A DNA stretch of 8,373 nucleotides from Deltaproteobacteria bacterium (GTDB taxonomy: Bacteria > Desulfobacterota > DSM-4660 > Desulfatiglandales > Desulfatiglandaceae), in the NCBI GenBank assembly GCA_019314425.1, contig JAFCZI010000086.1:1-8373 (forward strand), written 5' to 3'. Within the stretch, counting starts at the first letter, position 1, and each line of letters starts with the position of its first letter. The notes below the pieces were generated by a model. The model was not told the DNA's origin. It saw only the letters and a program-made list of their open reading frames with translations, and did not search any database. Shown here in pieces: positions 5,450 to 8,373 of the stretch. Position numbers and translations under genes: made by a program.

Positions 5450-5478
5450 ATTATACCCGAAAACTGCCATAACGAAAT
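5450..5478 (-). promoter_or_regulatory. Probable promoter of the NifX/NifU/Mrp operon, weak -35
   Basis: The minus strand has a perfect TATAAT at 5455-5450, about 40 bases before the first start codon. At 17 bases upstream the hexamer is ATTTCG (5478-5473), far from TTGACA. A good -10 without a -35 is typical of promoters that need an activator, which agrees with the palindrome at 5502-5523. Confidence 0.6.
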
Positions 5479-5501
5479 AATATCCTGGAGTGTCAGGCCG
5501 C

Positions 5502-5523
5502 TTTTGTGATAATTTTCACAAAA
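5502..5523. promoter_or_regulatory. CRP/FNR-family operator, perfect TGTGA-N6-TCACA palindrome
   Basis: TTTTGTGA and TCACAAAA are exact reverse complements around TAATTT; the core TGTGA-N6-TCACA is at 5505-5520. This is the CRP-type half-site pair, also close to what has been proposed for some CRP/FNR regulators (such as HcpR) in sulfate reducers. With transcription of the minus-strand operon starting near 5443, the centre lies at about -70, close to the -71.5 spacing of class I CRP-activated promoters. It is about 124 bases upstream of the likely rplU start, so control of rplU is less likely. Confidence 0.7.
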
Positions 5524-5601
5524 AAAGATAGACATTGAATGGGGTTTCGTCAAGCCCGAACAAGCGGCGGGAAAGGAAAAATTTTGAAACAATTTTTATG
5601 C

Positions 5602-5630
5602 TTGACTCAAACCGAGAGAGTCTTTATAGT
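5602..5630 (+). promoter_or_regulatory. Sigma-70-type promoter of rplU operon
   Basis: TTGACT (5602-5607) and TATAGT (5625-5630) are separated by exactly 17 bases, matching the housekeeping consensus at 10 of 12 positions. Transcription would start near 5637, giving a short leader of about 29 bases that contains AAGGAG before rplU. Confidence 0.85.
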
Positions 5631-5665
5631 AGCCAATTCATTTCAATCAGTAAGGAGACGAAGCT

Positions 5666-5989
5666 ATGTATGCAGTCATAAAGACTGGCGGGAAGCAATA
5701 TCGGGTCGCTGAGGGCGATGAGATTCGGGTCGAAAAACTGCCGGGAGAAGTGGGTGATGCGGTAATGTTTGATCAGGTTCTTCTGACTTCCGATGGTGAA
5801 GCCGTTGAAGTGGGTCAACCCTTTCTTGAAAGCTCCAAAGTGGCCGGCCATATCATCGGACACGGGAAAAATCGAAAAGTGTTGATCCTCAAGTATAAAC
5901 GGCGTAAAGGGTATCGGCGCAAGAATGGCCACCGCCAGCATTTTTCACTTGTCAGAATCGGCGGCATTGAATCGGGCATTCAGAACTAG
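5666..5989 (+). CDS. rplU: 50S ribosomal protein bL21
   Basis: A 107-residue bL21, within the usual 100-110 range, which binds 23S rRNA in the large subunit. MYAVIKTGGKQYRVAEGD at the N-terminus is the family signature. KRRKGYRRKNGHRQ near residues 78-91 is the conserved basic C-terminal stretch, and LVRIGGIE closes the fold. The ATG at 5666 follows TAAGGAGA eight bases upstream. It is the first gene of the rplU-rpmA-obgE-proB order and is driven by the promoter just upstream. An intercistronic repeat begins one base after its TAG stop. Confidence 0.97.
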   Translation: MYAVIKTGGKQYRVAEGDEIRVEKLPGEVGDAVMFDQVLLTSDGEAVEVGQPFLESSKVAGHIIGHGKNRKVLILKYKRRKGYRRKNGHRQHFSLVRIGGIESGIQN

Positions 5990-5990
5990 G

Positions 5991-6073
5991 GCGGCAGAGC
6001 CGCAGTTTTAAGTTTTAGGTTTTTCAGTCAATGAACTTCTTGTTTTTTATGACAGAAAACCAGGTACTAAGGG
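5991..6073 (+). repeat. Intercistronic repeat, copy B (between rplU and rpmA)
   Basis: Begins with the hairpin GCGGC-AGA-GCCGC (5991-6003) directly after the rplU stop, then AGTTTTAAGTTTTAGG, TTTTCAGTCAATGAACTT, TTGTTTTTTATGACA and AAAACCAGGT, ending in the AAGGG used as ribosome binding site by rpmA. Compared with copy A (minus strand, 2890-2979) the core has only scattered single-base changes; the G/T-rich tract is about seven bases shorter here. Orientation relative to transcription is the same in both places. Confidence 0.9.
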
Positions 6074-6081
6074 GTAAATGA
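6031..6081 (+). CDS. Possible 16-codon leader peptide inside intercistronic repeat, copy B
   Basis: Reads [16 protein letters not shown] and stops at TGA (6079-6081), one base before the rpmA ATG. Against copy A, the differences include two synonymous changes (TTT/TTC, GTG/GTA), K/E and I/L exchanges and a changed end. The frame stays open to the very edge of the next gene in both copies even where the flanking DNA differs. No Shine-Dalgarno precedes the ATG, so translation is a hypothesis only. Confidence 0.25.
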   Translation: MNFLFFMTENQVLRGK

Positions 6082-6082
6082 T

Positions 6083-6337
6083 ATGTCACATAAGAAAGCA
6101 GGCGGCAGCTCCAGAAATGGAAGAGACAGTAACGGCCAGAGGCGGGGCGTCAAGCGCTATTCCGGGCAGACAGTCAACGCCGGAAGCATCATTGTCAGGC
6201 AAAGAGGGACCCATTTTCACCCCGGGGAGAATGTGGGCTTGGGCAGGGATTATACCATTTTTGCCAAGATTGACGGCATTGTCGCCTTTGAGCGTCTGGG
6301 TAGAGATCGAAAAAAGATCAGCGTTTACGCCGCATAA
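6083..6337 (+). CDS. rpmA: 50S ribosomal protein bL27
   Basis: An 84-residue bL27, whose N-terminus reaches the peptidyl transferase centre. [16 protein letters not shown] is the signature start; it has no cleavable N-terminal extension of the Firmicutes type. [20 protein letters not shown] and [17 protein letters not shown] complete the conserved part. The ATG at 6083 has AAGGGG upstream, supplied by the end of the intercistronic repeat. The variant residues NGQRRG, where many homologues have NPKRLG, are conservative. Gap to obgE is 37 bases. Confidence 0.97.
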   Translation: MSHKKAGGSSRNGRDSNGQRRGVKRYSGQTVNAGSIIVRQRGTHFHPGENVGLGRDYTIFAKIDGIVAFERLGRDRKKISVYAA

Positions 6338-6374
6338 ATCCCCCGGACGCTATTTTTCCCTCAGCAGGTGAAGT

Positions 6375-7457
6375 ATGTTTTTTTTAGATGAAGCCGTCAT
6401 TACGGTCAGGTCCGGAAATGGGGGAAGTGGCTGCGTCAGCTTCAGAAGAGAAAAGTTCATCCCTAAGGGTGGACCGGACGGCGGTGATGGGGGGCATGGC
6501 GGAAGCGTTATCGCCAGAAGCACGCGAAAAATTTTCACCCTTGAAGACTACCGATCCAAAAGGAATCTGAGCGCTCAAAATGGTAAGCCGGGACAGGGAA
6601 AGAACAAATCTGGCGCCAATGGGGCCGATTGTATCCTTGAAACGCCTGTCGGCACCATTATTGAAGTGTATGAGCCTGGTATTGAAGTGTATGAGCCTGG
6701 TATTGAAGTGTATGAGCCCGGTATTGAAGTATCTGAACCCGGCATTGAAGCGTATGAACCCGGTCGCATCCTGGCGGACCTGGTTCTTGATCATCAGGAA
6801 ATCGTTCTCCTTCCCGGCGGTAAGGGCGGGAAAGGGAATCAGCATTTTGCCACATCGACGAATCGGGCGCCAAGGATCGCGCAGCCCGGCCTTCCCGGAG
6901 AAACCCTGAAACTCAAATTAACCCTGAAGCTCCTGGCGGATGTGGGGTTGGTTGGTTTGCCCAATGCTGGGAAATCGACCCTTCTTTCCCGGCTCACACA
7001 GGCTCGCCCCAAGGTGGGCAGTTACCCCTTCACCACGCTGGTTCCCAACCTGGGGGTCATGACCTTTGATGATTTGCAGACCCTGGTTGTGGCGGATATC
7101 CCCGGACTTGTGGAAGGCGCGCGGCTGGGTCGCGGTCTGGGACACCGCTTTTTGAAGCATATCGAACGGACCCAATTCCTTTTGCACCTGCTGGACGCAA
7201 CCCTTTCATCGGAAACCAACATCCTGGACGATTTTTTAATGCTCAGAAAAGAGATGTCGGCCTATTCAACCGCCCTTGCCCATAAACCCTACTTTGTGGT
7301 AATTAATAAGATTGACCTTGCTGACCCGAAGCGTAAGGGTATTGTAGCACTGCGAAAAGCCCTTGACAGGATCGGTACGAAATCCATGTGTATTTCGGCA
7401 TTGACCGGTGAGGGGATTGACGAATTGGTTCAGTTTATTTCTGCGAACCGTCCGTAG
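6375..7457 (+). CDS. obgE: Obg-family GTPase ObgE/CgtA with expanded heptapeptide repeat
   Basis: An essential ribosome-associated GTPase involved in 50S maturation and stress responses, 360 residues. The glycine-rich Obg fold covers about 1-185 (GNGGSGC, FIPKGGPDGGDGGHGG, PGGKGGKGNQHFATSTNRAP). The G domain follows with G1 GLPNAGKST (194-202), G2 YPFTTLVPNLG (217-227), G3 DIPGLVEGA (241-249), G4 NKID (311-314) and G5 SALTGEG (341-347). It ends soon after the G domain, so the variable C-terminal extension of some family members is missing. Residues 96-130 are five tandem copies of IEVYEPG, where E. coli Obg has about ten residues between PVGT and the next strand; this adds about 28 residues. 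The start at 6375 aligns with the family (MFFLDEAVI); AGGTGA lies very close upstream. Confidence 0.95.
   Translation: MFFLDEAVITVRSGNGGSGCVSFRREKFIPKGGPDGGDGGHGGSVIARSTRKIFTLEDYRSKRNLSAQNGKPGQGKNKSGANGADCILETPVGTIIEVYEPGIEVYEPGIEVYEPGIEVSEPGIEAYEPGRILADLVLDHQEIVLLPGGKGGKGNQHFATSTNRAPRIAQPGLPGETLKLKLTLKLLADVGLVGLPNAGKSTLLSRLTQARPKVGSYPFTTLVPNLGVMTFDDLQTLVVADIPGLVEGARLGRGLGHRFLKHIERTQFLLHLLDATLSSETNILDDFLMLRKEMSAYSTALAHKPYFVVINKIDLADPKRKGIVALRKALDRIGTKSMCISALTGEGIDELVQFISANRP
6660..6764 (+). repeat. Five tandem 21-bp units within obgE
   Basis: Each unit encodes IEVYEPG (fourth IEVSEPG, fifth IEAYEPG). Units 1 and 2 are identical, unit 3 differs by one silent base, and units 4 and 5 differ at several positions. 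Divergence therefore increases towards the 3' side, suggesting that the 5' units are the most recent duplications. The 21-bp period keeps the reading frame. Confidence 0.95.
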
Positions 7458-7463
7458 GGGATA

Positions 7464-7516
7464 GTTGTCAGGGGGCAGGATGAAATTCGAAGCTGCTTTT
7501 TCTGCACCCTGACAAC
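7464..7516. repeat. Long inverted repeat between obgE and proB
   Basis: GTTGTCAGGGGGCAG (7464-7478) and CTGCACCCTGACAAC (7502-7516) pair at 14 of 15 positions around a 23-base loop. No T-run follows, so it is not a standard intrinsic terminator; it may be an intergenic repeat element or an mRNA-stabilising or processing hairpin. CTGCACCCT is also repeated directly at 7502-7510 and 7516-7524. It fills most of the 77-base gap and leaves proB without an obvious Shine-Dalgarno. Confidence 0.8.
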
Positions 7517-7534
7517 TGCACCCTTTCTAAAACA

Positions 7535-8373
7535 ATGTGGACAGACGCTAACGAAATGACCTCCAAAACAGATTCAAGGACTGAACTTTTTAAATCCGTC
7601 AAACGGATTGTCATCAAAATCGGCAGCGGTGTCCTGACCGGTGATGACGGCCTTAACATGCCCGTCATGGACGACCTGGCCGCTGATATCAGCGCGCTCC
7701 GAAAATCAGGAAAAGAGGTTGTCCTGGTCTCCTCCGGCGCCATTGCGGCAGGCATCCGGAAATTGGGCATGACCCGCAGACCCCGCTCCGTATCGGAGCA
7801 GCAGGCGACTGCGGCAGTGGGGCAGGGGGACCTGATCAGGTCTTGGGAAAATGTCTTTGAGCGACATGGTCACCGCGTGGGGCAGATCCTGTTAACCCGT
7901 GACGACCTGACCCACCGGCGCCGCTATTTAAATGCACGCAACACCCTTTTTACCCTTCTTTCCTGGGGTATTATTCCCATCGTCAACGAAAACGATACGG
8001 TCGTTGTGGATGAACTCAAATTCGGCGACAACGACAACCTCAGCGCCATGGTGACCAACCTGTCCGAAGCCGATTTTTTAATTAACCTGACCAATATCGA
8101 CGGCTTGTTTGATAAAGATCCGAGAGATCACGAAGATGCCCGGCTCATTTCCGTGGTGGAAAAAGTAGATCGGAAAATTACCCGGTTTGCCGGCGCCATA
8201 CCCGGATTCCTGGGAACAGGTGGTATGGGAAGCAAGATCAGCGCTGCCAAGAAAGTGGCCCTTGCCGGGGTCCCCACCATCATCGCCAACGGTCTGAAGC
8301 CCGGTATTATCAAGCGTCTTTTCGGGGGCCATGTGGAAGGAACCCTGTTTTTGCCGGAACCGGTTTCCCTGTG
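7535..8373 (+). CDS. proB: Glutamate 5-kinase, 3' end cut by window
   Basis: Catalyses ATP-dependent phosphorylation of glutamate, the first and usually feedback-regulated step of proline synthesis, in the cytoplasm. The 279 codons visible cover the whole amino-acid kinase domain: KIGSGVLTG (28-36), SSGAIAAG (66-73), AAVGQGDLI (93-101), LNARNT (132-137), NENDTV (151-156), FGDNDNLSA (163-171) and GTGGMGSK (227-234). The reading frame is still open at the window end, and any C-terminal PUA domain would lie beyond it. The start is uncertain: the ATG at 7535 is listed, but the in-frame ATG at 7556 (MTSKTDSRTELFKSV) is equally plausible, and neither has a clear Shine-Dalgarno. The order obgE-proB is common in this group. 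Confidence 0.95.
   Translation, partial: MWTDANEMTSKTDSRTELFKSVKRIVIKIGSGVLTGDDGLNMPVMDDLAADISALRKSGKEVVLVSSGAIAAGIRKLGMTRRPRSVSEQQATAAVGQGDLIRSWENVFERHGHRVGQILLTRDDLTHRRRYLNARNTLFTLLSWGIIPIVNENDTVVVDELKFGDNDNLSAMVTNLSEADFLINLTNIDGLFDKDPRDHEDARLISVVEKVDRKITRFAGAIPGFLGTGGMGSKISAAKKVALAGVPTIIANGLKPGIIKRLFGGHVEGTLFLPEPVSL

Noticed and set aside
6660..6764. CRISPR-like repeat array
   Set aside because: The 21-bp units are directly adjacent with no spacers and are in frame within obgE.
6384..6845. Minus-strand frame with repeated HFNTRLI-type units
   Set aside because: The repeats are only the complement of the 21-bp units in obgE, and the frame has no start context.
7464..7516. Intrinsic terminator after obgE
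   Set aside because: The stem is strong, but the right arm is followed by ACTGCACCC-type sequence (TGCACCCTTTC) rather than a T-run.

Overview
The window looks like chromosomal DNA of a Desulfobacterota (deltaproteobacterial, sulfate-reducer-like) organism. This rests on the gene content: the order rplU-rpmA-obgE-proB, and a cluster of Mrp ATPase, NifU/IscU-like scaffolds, NifX-like (dinitrogenase Fe-Mo cofactor family) proteins and an FmdB zinc ribbon, a combination typical of anaerobes. The taxon is an inference; no rRNA gene is present.

Left part (1-2481): a 5'-truncated IS21-type transposase fragment on the minus strand runs off the window start. It sits about 20 bases before the start of a complete 630-codon membrane-anchored nucleotide-sugar dehydratase/epimerase (CapD/WbpM/PglF type), whose codon use is strongly G-ending compared with later genes. 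A 307-base AT-rich stretch follows, packed with small inverted and direct repeats, then the first ~28 codons of a REP-associated (Y1/RAYT-type) transposase. That fragment breaks off inside the 3' end of the next gene.

Middle (2438-5408, all minus strand): a six-gene metallocluster-type operon, in transcription order NifX-like, NifU-like, NifX-like, FmdB-like, Mrp-like P-loop ATPase, NifU-like. Good ribosome binding sites and short gaps join the first five. A promoter with a good -10 and no recognisable -35 precedes it, with a perfect CRP/FNR-type palindrome centred about 70 bases before the inferred start of transcription. This suggests activation by a CRP/FNR-family regulator.

Right part (5602-8373, plus strand): a consensus-like sigma-70 promoter drives rplU, rpmA, obgE and then proB, which is cut by the window end. 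obgE carries five tandem 21-bp units that add four extra heptapeptides inside the Obg fold.

The most unusual signal is a pair of 83-90 bp intercistronic repeats, one between mrp and the last NifU-like gene, the other between rplU and rpmA. Both have the same orientation relative to transcription: a GC hairpin just after the upstream stop, an AT-rich conserved core, and the downstream gene's ribosome binding site at the end. Each also contains a 15-16 codon open frame (MNFLFFMT(K/E)NQV...) that stops 1-3 bases before the next gene's ATG.
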